Source: Arabidopsis thaliana (Eukaryota; Streptophyta; Magnoliopsida; Brassicales; Brassicaceae). Taken from it: a stretch of 64,000 nucleotides of DNA. Position numbers and translations under genes: made by a program. This document shows positions 12,718 to 24,173 of this stretch, piece by piece. The notes beneath the pieces were generated by a model. The model ran no database searches. It was not told the DNA's origin and worked only from the letters and a program-made list of their open reading frames with translations. Within the stretch, counting starts at the first letter, position 1; each line of letters opens with the position of its first letter. Where the stretch lies: positions 24,989,835 to 25,053,834 of the forward strand of contig NC_003076.8 of assembly GCF_000001735.4 (NCBI RefSeq), in the 5' to 3' direction.

Positions 12718-14735
12718 TTAGGTTCCTTGCAACTTCCTGAGAATCGAATTTCCGGCACAAATCCAGGCTCCTGTTCAAAGTACATCATCAATGGCGTCTG
12801 ATATAATATTATGGCCTGTTCTTTTTTGAACTATTTGAGCTTTGAATAGATGATTGCTTATTAGTTTACCTGTTAATATCTGTCCTGCATGAGCTCTGAT
12901 TTCCATATTCGATGCGGATTGCTTCAACGAGGTCTTCTTTGCTTGATATCTGTCAAGAAAAGGAAGATTTTGGAGTAAAAGTAGGACTTTTCCATGGATT
13001 TTTAGTCAAAAAAACTGAATTACCTTTGGGTCTAGAGGGGAAGATTTAGATTCATACACTTGGCAATTTATCTTTCTGCTGTGATTTTCTTTGACTATCC
13101 TAGTTTTTAAGGAATCAATGGGCTTTTTTAGTCTGCAGAAAATGTGTGTGAGAACGTTTTAGGAAAAGTAGATTCACTGAAAGTTTCAAAGCAATTGGCA
13201 CTAACGTTCTGGACTTAGTAGCATCATTCTCTTGTACGACATCGGTTTTAGCCTGCAATGTGAGACACATCATTTAACTAAATGTAAACATGGAGGTGAA
13301 GAATCGACAATGAGATTCGTGACTTACATTTGAAGAGCGTTCCTTCGCTCTCAGTGATGTCCTTAAACGAAATGCCTGATGCAGAAATTTTTGTTAATGG
13401 ATGAGGAACGATTATAACACTTTGAGTTTGTAGCTATTGGAAGATACATTATACCTGAAAATGTTGGGACCGTGGCGTATTAGTTTTAGCCAAAGATGTT
13501 GAAACAGGTTCCAGATTAATCTGCAAGATCCAAACTCATAAGCTTCTGAGAATGTGGTGGTAATAAAGAAACTGAGATGAAAATACAAAAGAGGATATAA
13601 AGTACATTTTTGTTCCTAATGTGTCTTTTAGAATTTGATGTCGCAATCTGCTCTCTCTGTGTGTTAACCTTAGACCTGAAACTCTCAAGAGAAAACATGT
13701 TATACGAAAGCCAACAAACAAACATTTTTAACACAAAGTCCTTAATTACCTGTGTCTTTCAGATCTTTCTGCAGTTCTAAGATTCGGTTCCTTTGGAACA
13801 GTGAGTTTGGCTCTGCTGCTAACATGAGCCACCTTAAAGGAAAAAACAATGACTCATTGAAAGCTATCAGTATAATTGTATAAAGATAACTAGAATCAGC
13901 AAATTCAAAATCCATAAGAGAAACACACACCTTAGCTTCCTGTTTTTGCCTATTGGTGTCTTGGTTTTGTAACTTAGAGACTAAGACCGGAGCTACATTT
14001 TCACCAAACTTGGCTAATGATCGCTGACATCTGAAACATCAAATACAAGTTGTTGAAGCCACAAAATAAAATTCACATAAATGGTTTCGTCATTGGTTTT
14101 AGTACCTTGTCAGAAGTTGAACAGAGTAAATATCTAAAGGTTTGTTCTGCCTTGCAAGCAAAGAAGCCGTAGGTCTTGTCAAAGTAGAGTTACTTGTTTT
14201 GGTTTTAGATTTCGATTTTTTCTTGGATACATCTTTAACGGTTTGGTTATAATATATGAAGCCTGACAACAACAACAACAAAATAAACTAAAGGTCTCAA
14301 AACTGCATTGAAGCATCATTATGCATAAACAAAGATTTCAGAATCATTACCGTTGAATTTATCTTTGCAATTCAAACCGGTCTCGGCTTCCGAGGATTCA
14401 ATAATCTCCACAGGCTTAGACTCTGATATGGTGTTTGTAATTTGCTTAAATGGCTCAAATTTCCAATTGAACTTTGGGCTAAAAGCTGAGATAAATCACA
14501 CAAATACATAAATAATATGAATAGTAAAGAGAATCGTTGAAGATGAATGTGTGTTCTTACGTGAAGGAGGATAGTTTCCAGAGGATTGAAACCAGATTTC
14601 GATTTCTTCAGTCTCGGAATAAAGCTCAGGTCTAGAGAAATCATAGAACCTCGGTGCATCGAATTCGAAATCAATATCGAATTCGAAATCATCGCCAGAA
14701 AAACTCATTATCCTCGATGATGATTCGGGAACCAT
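12718..14735 (-). CDS. TPXL8: TPX2-like microtubule/Aurora-associated protein
   Basis: Minus-strand model of 11 exons: 14735-14561, 14485-14351, 14262-14106, 14030-13931, 13832-13750, 13675-13606, 13520-13455, 13375-13328, 13252-13206, 12949-12870, 12770-12718. All junctions are GT-AG, and the sum is 1014 nt or 337 residues. The N-terminus carries the plant TPX2 signature: FEFDAPRFYDF at about residues 23-33 (Aurora-contacting type) and WFQSSGNYPPS at about 48-58. The centre has LTVPKEPNLRTAER at about 199-212, typical of the TPX2 family. Family knowledge: TPX2-like proteins bind microtubules and can activate Aurora kinases on the spindle. This one is much shorter than canonical TPX2 and appears to lack the long C-terminal microtubule-binding region. 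The isoform number is from memory. The alternative start at residue 10 would leave the motifs intact. Confidence 0.85.
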
Positions 14736-15921
14736 TATCAATCCTCGATGATAACTCCGATCTCAGACGACGGGAATCAAGTAGGAGCGTTTCACATCAA
14801 TCGAATCGAAAATGTCCTTCTCCTTCTCTCCCTCCTCCTCCTCCTCCTCCTCCTCCTCGAGAATCGGAGAATCTCTGGAAAAAATCGCCAGAGGATAAGA
14901 GCGAAGGAGAGAGAGAGAGAGAAATTGGAGATGAGAGAAGAGCTCTAACTTTTCTTGTGGACAAGAAGAGAGAGAGAGAGAGAGAAGGTAACGGCCCTAA
15001 AATTCAGTTGGCGCGGATGTATAACAATAACAGCTCATATTTTTAGTATTCTCAATTTGGTTCTTCAGTTTTCTAAAATCACAAATTAGACCCCAATTTA
15101 TATTTTTTTGAACCACAACACCAGTTCATCTAATAATTTATGTTCTTTAGTTTCTATATATTAAATTTTGCACATGTTTTCTACTTCGGTTCTTGGTATT
15201 GGCAAGAATTTTAGTTACTTTACTAGATGTAAATTCAAATCTTAAATATATGAAAATAGTGTTTTAATTTGTGAATTAAATTATGGTAATTTCGTGGTTA
15301 AAGATAGTTAAAGCGTATCTAGGAAATTAGAATTTGTTTTTCTTCTATAATTTCAACTTGTCGTAACGCTCTTAAATATGAGATATATTTGGCGCATCAT
15401 ATATCTTTCTATTGTTAAAAAAACATGACAACAAGAAAATCTATGTATCATGAAGCAAAAGGAAACTAATATCTACAAAGTTTTATTAGGGGAGAAAGGA
15501 GAGATTTCAAAAGATTAGGGGGAAGCAAACAAATATACGAAATAAGCGTTTTCCCTCTGCCTGTAATTTTTTTGTTTACAATTAACAACTTACCTGTAAT
15601 TTTTTTTTGACTAGATTATTTTTATTTGATTCCTAAATTTTATCCGAATTTTTTTCAAGGAAAAACCAACGGCTGTGTCCTTCAATCCAGGTAAAGAATC
15701 TCGTATTTCTTCCAGGAAAATTCAAAAGAAAAAAGTTTCAGCAATTAAAATGATTATCATTTAGAAAGAAAAAAATTCTTGTGTTTTCTAAAAAGATTTT
15801 GTTATCGTTTGAGAAATTTTATGAAGTAACCTATTGAGGAAAAAAAACATCCTCATAGGATTGAATAAGATAACGAATGTGGAAGAATTTTGAATTTATT
15901 TGCAGAGTTTGGAGATAAATA
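14736..15921. promoter_or_regulatory. Bidirectional spacer between TPX2-like gene and MAP65-9
   Basis: The two microtubule genes are head-to-head, with about 1.2 kb between their start codons. The TPX2-like leader contains a (CTC)n tract at 14830-14858 and GA tracts at about 14908-14985, which are pyrimidine-rich on the transcribed strand. Core mitosis-specific-activator bases AACGG occur at 14991-14995 and, as ACCAACGGCTG, at 15665-15675. A retroposition-like scar lies at 15560-15608. An open frame across 14654-15046 on the plus strand is a shadow of the repeats and exon 1. Confidence 0.5.
15560..15608 (-). repeat. Retroposition-like scar with CCTGTAATTTTTTT direct repeats
   Basis: CCTGTAATTTTTTT occurs at 15560-15573 and (with two extra T) at 15593-15608. 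On the minus strand the insert reads TAAGTTGTTAATTGTAAAC then an A-run merging with the repeat. Because the repeat itself ends in an A/T-run, the boundary is ambiguous, so this case is weaker than the other scars. Confidence 0.4.
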
Positions 15922-18262
15922 ATGTCCAAATCTCAAATCGAATCAACTTGGTCATCTCTTCTACAAGAACTTGAGGTTTGTGACGATTGCTTCAACTCCA
16001 AGAAAACGCTTTTTTTTTTCAATTACAAAAAGGCATTTCCATTTTGATGTGGATTCTGTTTTCTGATGCAGATTATATGGAAAGAGGTTGGAGAAACTGA
16101 AACAGAAAGGGAGAAGATTTTGATTGAGATCGAAGAAGAATGCAGAGAAGTCTACAATCGAAAAATCGAAAAGGTTAAAGAAGAAAAGATTCGGATAAAA
16201 CAAGAGATTGCTGATTCTGAAGCAAGAGTTATTGATATATGTTCTGTAATGGAAGAGCCACCAATTCTTGGAAGACACCATCAATCTGATCAACAAAGTG
16301 GTAATGGGAGAAGCTTGAAAGATGAGTTAGTAAAGATTCTTCAGAAACTTGAAGAAATGGAAAAGAGAAAATCAGAGAGGAAGATTCAGTTTATTCAAGT
16401 AATTGATGATATAAGATGTGTAAGAGAAGAGATTAATGGAGAATCTGATGATGAGACTTGTTCATCTGATTTTTCTGCTGATGAATCTGATTTATCTCTT
16501 AGAAAGCTTGAAGAGTTACATAGAGAGCTTTACACACTTCAAGAACAAAAGGTTTTTTCTAAACTTTACCTTAAATTTGATTTCATTTCTTGATCAAAAA
16601 GTTAACTAATACTTTACTGTTTATTTTGGCTCAGAGGAACCGGGTGAAACAGATTCAAGATAATATAAGAACTCTTGAATCGCTTTGTTCGGTTCTTGGT
16701 TTGAATTTTCGAGAAACTGTTACCAAGATTCACCCAAGTTTAGTAGATACTGAAGGGTCAAGAAGTATAAGTAATGAAACACTTGACAAGTTAGCTTCAT
16801 CAGTACAACAATGGCATGAGACAAAGATTCAAAGAATGCAAGAAGTGAGTTAGAATGTTTTTAAACATTTTACCATCTTAAAAACTCTGCTCTTTGTTTC
16901 TTATATATATATGCTATCTTATGGATTACAGCTTCAAGATCTCGTGACAACGATGCTTGAGTTTTGGAATTTAATGGATACACCAGCAGAAGAACAACAA
17001 AAGTTCATGGATGTATCATGTAATATAGCTGCTACTGTTTCTGAAATAACCAAACCCAATAGTCTTTCTATAGATTTGCTAGAAGAGGTAACTTCACAAC
17101 AACTTTACATCAAATCTTTTTGTAAACTTACTGAGACTATTTTCGCCGATGGATTGCTTAATGTTTTAAATAGGTTAAAGCTGAGCTATGTCGGTTGGAG
17201 GAGTTGAAGTGGAGCAAAATGAAAGAACTTGTTCTAAAGAAAAGGTCAGAGCTTGAAGAGATATGTAGAAGAACACACATTGTTCTTGAAGAAGAAGATA
17301 TCGCGGTAGAGAATGTAATCAAAGCCATTGAATCAGGAGATGTGAACCCTGAAAATATACTAGAACAGATCGAGTATCGAGCTGGGAAAGTGAAAGAGGA
17401 AGCTCTAAGCAGAAAAGAGATTCTTGAGAAAGCTGATAAATGGTTGAATGCTTGTGAGGAAGAGAATTGGCTTGAAGAGTATAATCAGGTTTGTCTTTTT
17501 TTTATTCATTAAAGATTCAGTTCTGACATTTTGCCGTTACTTAATGTTTTTTTGTATAGGATGAAAACCGATACAACGCTGGAAAAGGATCTCATTTAAT
17601 CCTCAAACGCGCAGAGAAAGCTCGTGCACTTGTTAATAAACTTCCAGGTTTGATATAAATGATCCCAACGTACACATTGTCATATTGATGAATGCTTATC
17701 TTACTAAAAATCTTTTTCACTCTTCTTAGCTATGGTTGAAGCATTAGCTTCCAAGATTACAATATGGGAATCAGAGAAAGAATATGAGTTTCTCTTTGAT
17801 GGTGTATGATCTTATCTTCTTCTCTCAAAAAAAAACCCCTCTTCTTCTCTTTTCTCCTTTTTCTCTTTTATATACTTCATTTGATCTCTTAATCTGATTT
17901 TCTTCATTCAGAATCGCCTACTTTCAATGCTCGAAGAGTATACGGAACTCAGAGAAGAGAAAGAACAAGAACGCCGCAGAAAGAGGGTATTAGTTTTACA
18001 TGCAAATCATATTTTTAATCAAATTTTCTATTGTTCCAAGAATCACCAAGAACAATGTTTGTAGGATCTGAAGAAACATCAAGGTCAAGTGACATCAGAG
18101 CAAGACAAAGGAAGTGTTACGAAGCCCCAAAGCGCGAAAAAGGGTCTTAAAGTGTCAACTAACAAGAGATTTGTCTCATCACCTCATACTCCTCAAACTG
18201 ATTCGCCTCACTCAGCAAAATCGAATCAATCGTTTAGTACTCCTCTATCACGCCATGGCTGA
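15922..18262 (+). CDS. MAP65-9: MAP65-9, microtubule-bundling PRC1/Ase1 family protein
   Basis: Nine exons (15922-15975, 16072-16551, 16635-16844, 16932-17087, 17174-17488, 17560-17647, 17730-17803, 17912-17986, 18065-18262) give 549 residues. The N-terminal half is rich in Glu, Lys and Arg heptads, as expected for the dimerising coiled-coil rod of MAP65. The conserved microtubule-binding block begins at residue 406 with [20 protein letters not shown], followed by [13 protein letters not shown]. The C-terminal tail is basic and Ser/Pro-rich (about 485-549). Family knowledge: MAP65 proteins crosslink antiparallel microtubules in interphase arrays, spindle midzone and phragmoplast. MAP65-9 is one of the divergent Arabidopsis members, with predominantly pollen-type expression as I recall. 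Start: first ATG in exon 1, [10 protein letters not shown]. Several frames end at exon boundaries because introns are short and contain stops. Confidence 0.92.
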
Positions 18263-19496
18263 AAAAGATAGAGCTAAGATTTCAAAAACAGTCTTTTTAT
18301 AGATCAACTAGTAATAGTTTCTTTCTTATATACACACTGTCACACATGTTATGTACAAGTATAGTTCTAATGCAACCATAGAAACAAGACATGCTAATTC
18401 AAATAGAGGGTCTCGAAACTGATGATTCTTGATCATTTGTAATCTGTCAAACTCAGGATCCAAGTGTGTACTATACACTGATTGTTTTGCGGAAAGATTA
18501 GTTTGACTTTGACCAACCAATATACTTGCTGCAAAAAAAAATGTCAATTGTTTCCTAACATTTTTTTAAAACCAAGGAATACTTTTAGTTGGTCGATTTT
18601 GTAATTAACATCATCGGTATAGATTTTGACGCATAGTTAGTCTTATTACAATTAGTGAATTAGCTGAGAAATAAATCTAAATCTTGAGCTTATCTAGAAA
18701 ATTAATTGGTCTTAGTAAGGTATTCAAAGCAATAATCTTTGGTCAACCTTATTTCAAAAGTGATTTACTGGAAAAAAGACAAAGGAGATTGTCAGAAGTT
18801 TTGGTATTCTTTATTTTATTTTCCTTTTCTTTTCGAAATTTCACTTTAATTTTTCTTCGTATTTCCGTTTATTTTATTACAAATATTAAATTTCCAAGAC
18901 GGACGTGGATCTTTCCCTAAACCGAAATCAATACTTTGATTTTTGTAATTATTATATCGATTTTCAACTAATTAAATCCTTAATATTCCTATTAAATAAT
19001 ACAACTGTCTACATGACATTTTTTTATATATATTATCGTTTCTTTTCCTGAAATTTTCCATTTTATTTATTTCTTTGCAAAAACCCTAAAAATTCATTCG
19101 TCTAAGAGAGAAAAATTATCTTCTTTTTCTTGTGAATTTTTTTTTGGGGATATTGCATGTAATTTTTTGGGGATTTTTGAGGTTTAATCTCCATTGAAAG
19201 AAGCTCTGGCATTTCTCTGCTACAGTGTTGGTTTTCAGCTGCAGAATTGGTGAAAAAGTAAATCTAGAAACTGTAATCAAATTTCTCTGCTTTGATCTTT
19301 GGTCCTTTTGAGCTACTATTTCATATCTCTTGTTCCTTTTATTGTTCTTAGTTATTATTACAAAGAAGAAGAAGAAAAAAAAGAAACCTTTACTTCTTCT
19401 TCATCTGAAAAAGCTCATTTTTTTTTTTTTTGGAATCAGAGTTTGGTGAATTTCAGGAGCAGAGTATTTAAGTAATTTTGGGGAATTAGTGAGAAA
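18263..19496. other. MAP65-9 3' UTR to AHL6 leader
   Basis: AT-rich. A telo-box-like AAACCCTAA at 19081-19089 is probably near the AHL6 transcription start. The AHL6 leader (about 19100-19496) is long, pyrimidine-rich and has AAG repeats at 19363-19390. No coding frame of substance. Confidence 0.45.
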
Positions 19497-21514
19497 ATGG
19501 AGGAGAAAGGTGAAATAAGTCCAAGTGGGGTCGTCACAGTTAAGGGAGATGAAGCTTTGGTTCCAAGAACAGAGTTTCAACAAAACCCTAGTTTTCTCCA
19601 ATTCGTGAGTCCCACAACGGTAGTGACTCCTCTCCCTCCTCCACCAGCTCCGTCTTCGGCTCCGGTACCAACCACCGTGACTCCTGGCTCAGCCACAGCA
19701 TCAACCGGATCAGATCCGACGAAAAAGAAGAGAGGAAGACCGAGGAAGTACGCACCAGACGGAAGCCTGAACCCTAGGTTTTTGCGACCAACTCTGTCTC
19801 CAACTCCAATCTCATCTTCGATTCCATTGTCTGGAGATTATCAATGGAAACGAGGCAAAGCTCAGCAGCAGCATCAGCCTCTTGAGTTCGTCAAGAAATC
19901 TCACAAATTCGAGTATGGAAGCCCAGGTAATTAAAAGTTGAGATATTTGTGTTTGAACTGTTTGCATTGGTTTCAGTGAGACAAGATCTGATCTGGGTTT
20001 CGAGTGATTTTATGTTGTTGTGTGGATTTTTGAGATGTTGGGAAGTGGGACCAACATAACTGGATTTTGCTGGGTACACTTTTGTCTGAAGAAGCTATTA
20101 CACTCAGACCAGTTAGAGACAGAGAAAGGGAATCTGCTGATGCTGACCAAACAAAAACAGAAATAAAAAGAAGATTTTGTCTTTAAAAAAAAAAATACAA
20201 AGACAGAATAATCTCTGTCTCTTCCTTTTTATCTTAGAAGATAAGTATGTCTAGTTGTGATTATAAGTTGTTTAGCAGATCTTACGATTTCTCATTATCT
20301 GTTTTAATTACTGTGTGAATAAAAAGAGATTTAGATTATTAGTTGGTCTTTGTTTTGAATCATGGAGTTAGTTGCTTGAGGATTAGGATTAATTAATTAG
20401 CTGATTAGACTAATGCAAACTCTGTTTTACTATCTCTTGCAGCTCCTACTCCTCCTCTTCCTGGGCTCTCATGCTATGTGGGTGCAAATTTTACGACCCA
20501 TCAATTTACTGTCAATGGCGGTGAGGTAATAAATTTCCCACAGAGGATTCTTTTGTTTTCTTTCTTCAACACGGTGCTTGTAACTCAAGCTTTGGTATTA
20601 AATTCTATCAGTCTTTGTTTGAGAATTTCTTGTTTTGATCAGGATGTGACAATGAAGGTTATGCCGTATTCGCAACAAGGATCTCGAGCTATCTGCATTC
20701 TTTCTGCAACTGGTTCGATCTCTAATGTCACTCTTGGTCAACCTACCAATGCAGGTGGCACTCTTACATATGAGGTAACAAAACATTGAATCAAATTTCG
20801 TTAGTACCTCGTTTTGAAATATATATCGAGTAAAACTGTTATGTGTTTTTTCTTTTCTAAGGGTCGGTTTGAGATACTATCGCTATCTGGTTCCTTTATG
20901 CCTACTGAAAATGGAGGAACAAAAGGTCGGGCTGGTGGGATGAGCATTTCTTTAGCCGGACCAAATGGCAATATATTTGGTGGTGGCCTTGCCGGTATGC
21001 TTATAGCAGCTGGTCCTGTTCAGGTGACACGATTTGATTACATGAATGAAACATATTTACAGATTCAGGAGTATAGAAAACTCTAAAGTCTTATAATATG
21101 TGACAGGTGGTAATGGGAAGTTTCATTGTGATGCATCAAGCAGAACAAAATCAGAAGAAGAAACCTAGAGTTATGGAGGCTTTTGCTCCACCACAACCAC
21201 AAGCACCACCACAACTGCAACAACAACAACCTCCTACTTTTACCATAACAACCGTGAATTCAACTTCTCCTTCGGTGAACACCGTAGAGGAGCAGAAACC
21301 ACAAGCTTATGGTGGTGGTATAGTGAGACCGATGGCTCAAATGCCTTCTTCTTTCCAAAACGACAATTCAACTATGAACAATTTCACACCGGCCTATCAT
21401 GGATACGGGAATATGAACACTGGTACTACTCACAAAGAAGAACATGAAGACGAAGATGGTGGTGATGATGATGATGATTCAGGCGATACTAGGAGCCAAT
21501 CTCATAGTGGTTGA
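19497..21514 (+). CDS. AHL6: AT-hook motif nuclear-localized protein AHL6
   Basis: Five exons (19497-19926, 20443-20525, 20643-20774, 20862-21023, 21107-21514) encode 404 residues. The N-terminus is Pro/Thr/Ser-rich. An AT-hook KKKRGRPRKYAPDG lies at about residues 76-89. The PPC/DUF296 domain spans about residues 150-285, including FTTHQFTVNGGE, RAICILSATGSISNVTL, GRFEILSLSGSF and GGGLAGMLIAAGPVQVVMGSF. The C-terminus is Gln/Pro-rich and ends in an acidic run (EDEDGGDDDDDSGD). Family knowledge: AHL proteins bind the minor groove of AT-rich DNA through the hook and oligomerise through the PPC domain to regulate transcription. A second AT-hook expected in type II members is reduced to QWKRGKAQ near residue 118. 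The second and third introns contain in-frame extensions, so intron retention would read on briefly before a stop. Confidence 0.93.
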
Positions 21515-22392
21515 GCAATTCTCTGATCAAAGTCAGAAAGTTTTCTTGTGTAGAAAGGAAGGGAGCTTAAAGGAGTGCTTTTTTTTAGAGGGTTGTTTTA
21601 GTTGTGTGAGGGTTTTCTTCTTTTGTGTGCTTTTCTAATTTCTAGGGTTATTCTTCTTTGTGATCGGTTTAGATTTAATCATGTCGAAGTCATAGACTAA
21701 ACGATGTTCTTATTGTTGAGGTCATTGGGATTCAAATTTAGTAAGACTTTTGTGATATGGTTCATATTCTTGCAAAGTCCATTCATAAGATTCACTACAA
21801 ACAAATGTTTTTGATGTATAATACAAAGTAGGAGTACTATAAAATCCTACCTGTGATTCATCATTATTTGTCTATGTCATTAAAACATTCATCAGTTTAA
21901 AAATTGCTTCAAGTCTAGATCGTGCGTAATTGCAAAAGTCTATATAATTTCTGTTCCACATACACAGACTCATCAGTGGATTCTGGGTTTAAATTGTAAC
22001 AAATAAAAAGTCAAGATACAAAAGGAAGTGAGCATAACTAAAGCAAAACAACTATAAGGTGATATTTAAAATAAATAAAGAAATATAGGGGTTAAAACAT
22101 AAATACAAACTCTTCGCTAATTCTCAAAACCCTTCCCTTTCCTTTATCGCAGTCGTAACTGGCCTCCGTTGGTCTCTATCGTGACTCCCTTCACGCCATT
22201 AATTCCGATTAATCGGAGCTTCGACTTCTCATCTTCCTTGGGTAACTCGCTCTACCTTATCTTCATGTAATCAAAATTCGAACTTTTTGTCTGTGTGTTT
22301 TAGTTGTTTATTGGGTAAGTTACTAGATCTTCTCTTTCGATTTTGTTTCAGCGTTCGTGCGATTCAACGTTTGATTTGAAGAATCAGTAGCA
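21515..22392. other. AHL6 3' UTR and GCD1 promoter/leader
   Basis: AHL6 3' UTR at the left. The GCD1 leader begins around 22100 in a CT-rich patch and contains a probable leader intron at 22242-22351. No independent gene seen. Confidence 0.5.
22242..22351 (+). other. Probable 5' UTR intron of GCD1
   Basis: Donor CTTGG|GTAACT at 22242 and acceptor GTTTCAG|CGTTCG at 22351, bracketing 110 bp of T-rich sequence just upstream of the ATG at 22393. Leader introns are common in Arabidopsis housekeeping genes. Inferred from splice signals only. Confidence 0.5.
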
Positions 22393-24173
22393 ATGTATAA
22401 CCTTAGTAGGATCATTTATCGTTTCTCCTCGGTTTCACTTAACCCTAGCACGAGAGCATCTGGGTTTCTACTTGAGAACGCTTCATCAAAAATCTTACAA
22501 TCTGCTACGAATCGAGCATTTTCTGCAAAATCAGGATCTGATGGAGTTGGAGGCGATGATAACGGCTGGAATATTTCAACAGGAGGATCATTTGGTGGTA
22601 CAGGATCTGCTGATCTTGATTGGGACAATAAATCTATGTGGTCTACTGGTTTAACTAAGGAGCATTTCGATGGTGTCTCCGTTGGTCGTCAGAAGAACGC
22701 GGCGAATCCTTCTTCTGATAACACCCCTTCTGATTCGGGTGATGTAATGAGCAAATTGGGTCCAAAGGAGGTAGCTTTGGTTAATGAAATGAATGAGTAT
22801 GATGATTTGCTTAAAGAGATTGAGCAAGATAATAGGCAAGGCAGGGCTTTTGTTGATGGGATTAAACAGAGAATGATGGAGATCAGTGTGTTGTTGAAGC
22901 AAGTTAAAGAGCCAGGTGCTAGAGGGTCTTATCTTAAGGACTCTGAGAAGACTGAGATGTATAGATTGCACAAAGAGAATCCTGAGGTGTATACTATTGA
23001 GAGGCTTGCTAAGGATTATAGGATTATGAGGCAGCGTGTTCACGCCATTCTTTTTCTTAAAGAAGATGAAGAAGAAGAGGAGAGGAAGCTTGGTCGTCCT
23101 TTGGATGATTCTGTTGACCGTTTGCTTGATGAGTACCCTGAGTAAGTTACTTTACATGGACTAGTATTTCTATACCTTGGTATAATGTTACTTCAGTTTT
23201 ACATGAATTGAAATGGAGTAACTGTGTGTACTCTCTTTTATTTAGTCTTCTTTATAGCCAAAATAGTTAAGGTAGTTGGATCTAGCATTGTTAGTGAACG
23301 ATCATGATGCAAACTTGAATAGGTTGCGGATTATGTGGCTTCGTCTTCCTTTAACCCTCATTTTGATATTGGTATACAGGTTCTTCATTTCGCATGACCG
23401 GGAATTTCATGTGGCCTCACTTAATTACAAACCCGACTTCAAGGTCATGCCAGAAGGATGGGATGGTACAATCAAAGATATGGATGAAGTCCATTATGAG
23501 ATCTCAAAGAAAGAGGATGACATGCTTTACGAAGAATTTGTCCGAAGGTTTGAGTTCAACAAAATGAAAGTAAGGCCCTTCTTTTGCCCACTTGAGTATG
23601 CATTGACTTAGTAAACCATTACTACATTTGGTCTATTGAGACATTTTCCCATCCATATGTTAATTATCAAGTGACCTGCTTGCAACTTAGAAGGAAAACT
23701 TGAGACTAGATGCAAGTTTGGAACCCTCTATTCTAAATTTGGTAACTTGTAAAATAACCTTGAAAGATTGAAAGTAATAATGGTATTGCAACTTGCTTGT
23801 GGATTGTTTAAAAGGTTATTGGTTTGAATAGATCCACGCCTTTTGATTGATATATAACATCAGCGTTCCTGCTTGAGTTCTTGCTGAGTTATTAGACGTT
23901 CTTTGGTCATTTCTCCTTGGTGATAACAAACGTTACTTTACCTTTTGCTCTCTAAACCAGTGGAGAGGAGAAGTGATGTGCCACAAGTACAGCAGGAGAC
24001 GTTCATCAGAGGGATGGAAAATCACGGTTGAGAAATTGGGTGCTAAGGGCAAACGTGGAGCCGGAGGTGGCTGGAAGTTTATGAGTCTTCCAGATGGATC
24101 AAGCCGACCACTCAACGAAATGGAGAAGGTCTATGTTAAGCGTGAAACCCCACTACGTCGCCGTAAGATCTAG
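22393..24173 (+). CDS. GCD1: Gamete Cell Defective 1, mitochondrial protein
   Basis: Three exons (22393-23141, 23380-23569, 23961-24173) encode 383 residues. The first 45 residues are poor in acidic residues and rich in Ser and Arg (MYNLSRIIYRFSSVSLNPS...RAFSAKSG), a typical mitochondrial presequence. A helical central region (about residues 115-250) contains PKEVALVNEMNEYDDLLKEI and YRLHKENPEVYTIERLAKDY. The C-terminus is basic and conserved-looking (GWKITVEKLGAKGKRG...PLRRRKI). Family knowledge: GCD1 is a plant mitochondrial protein needed for gamete maturation; loss affects egg and sperm cell fate and embryogenesis. The biochemical role is not evident from sequence, but the basic C-terminus and mitochondrial targeting would suit an RNA- or ribosome-associated factor (inference). 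Confidence 0.9.

Noticed and set aside
14654-15046. 130-codon plus-strand frame with a poly-Pro and Glu/Arg run
   Set aside because: It is the antisense of TPX2-like exon 1 and its CTC/GA microsatellite leader; the composition is due to the repeats.
22651-23043. 130-codon minus-strand frame
   Set aside because: Antisense shadow of GCD1 exon 1.
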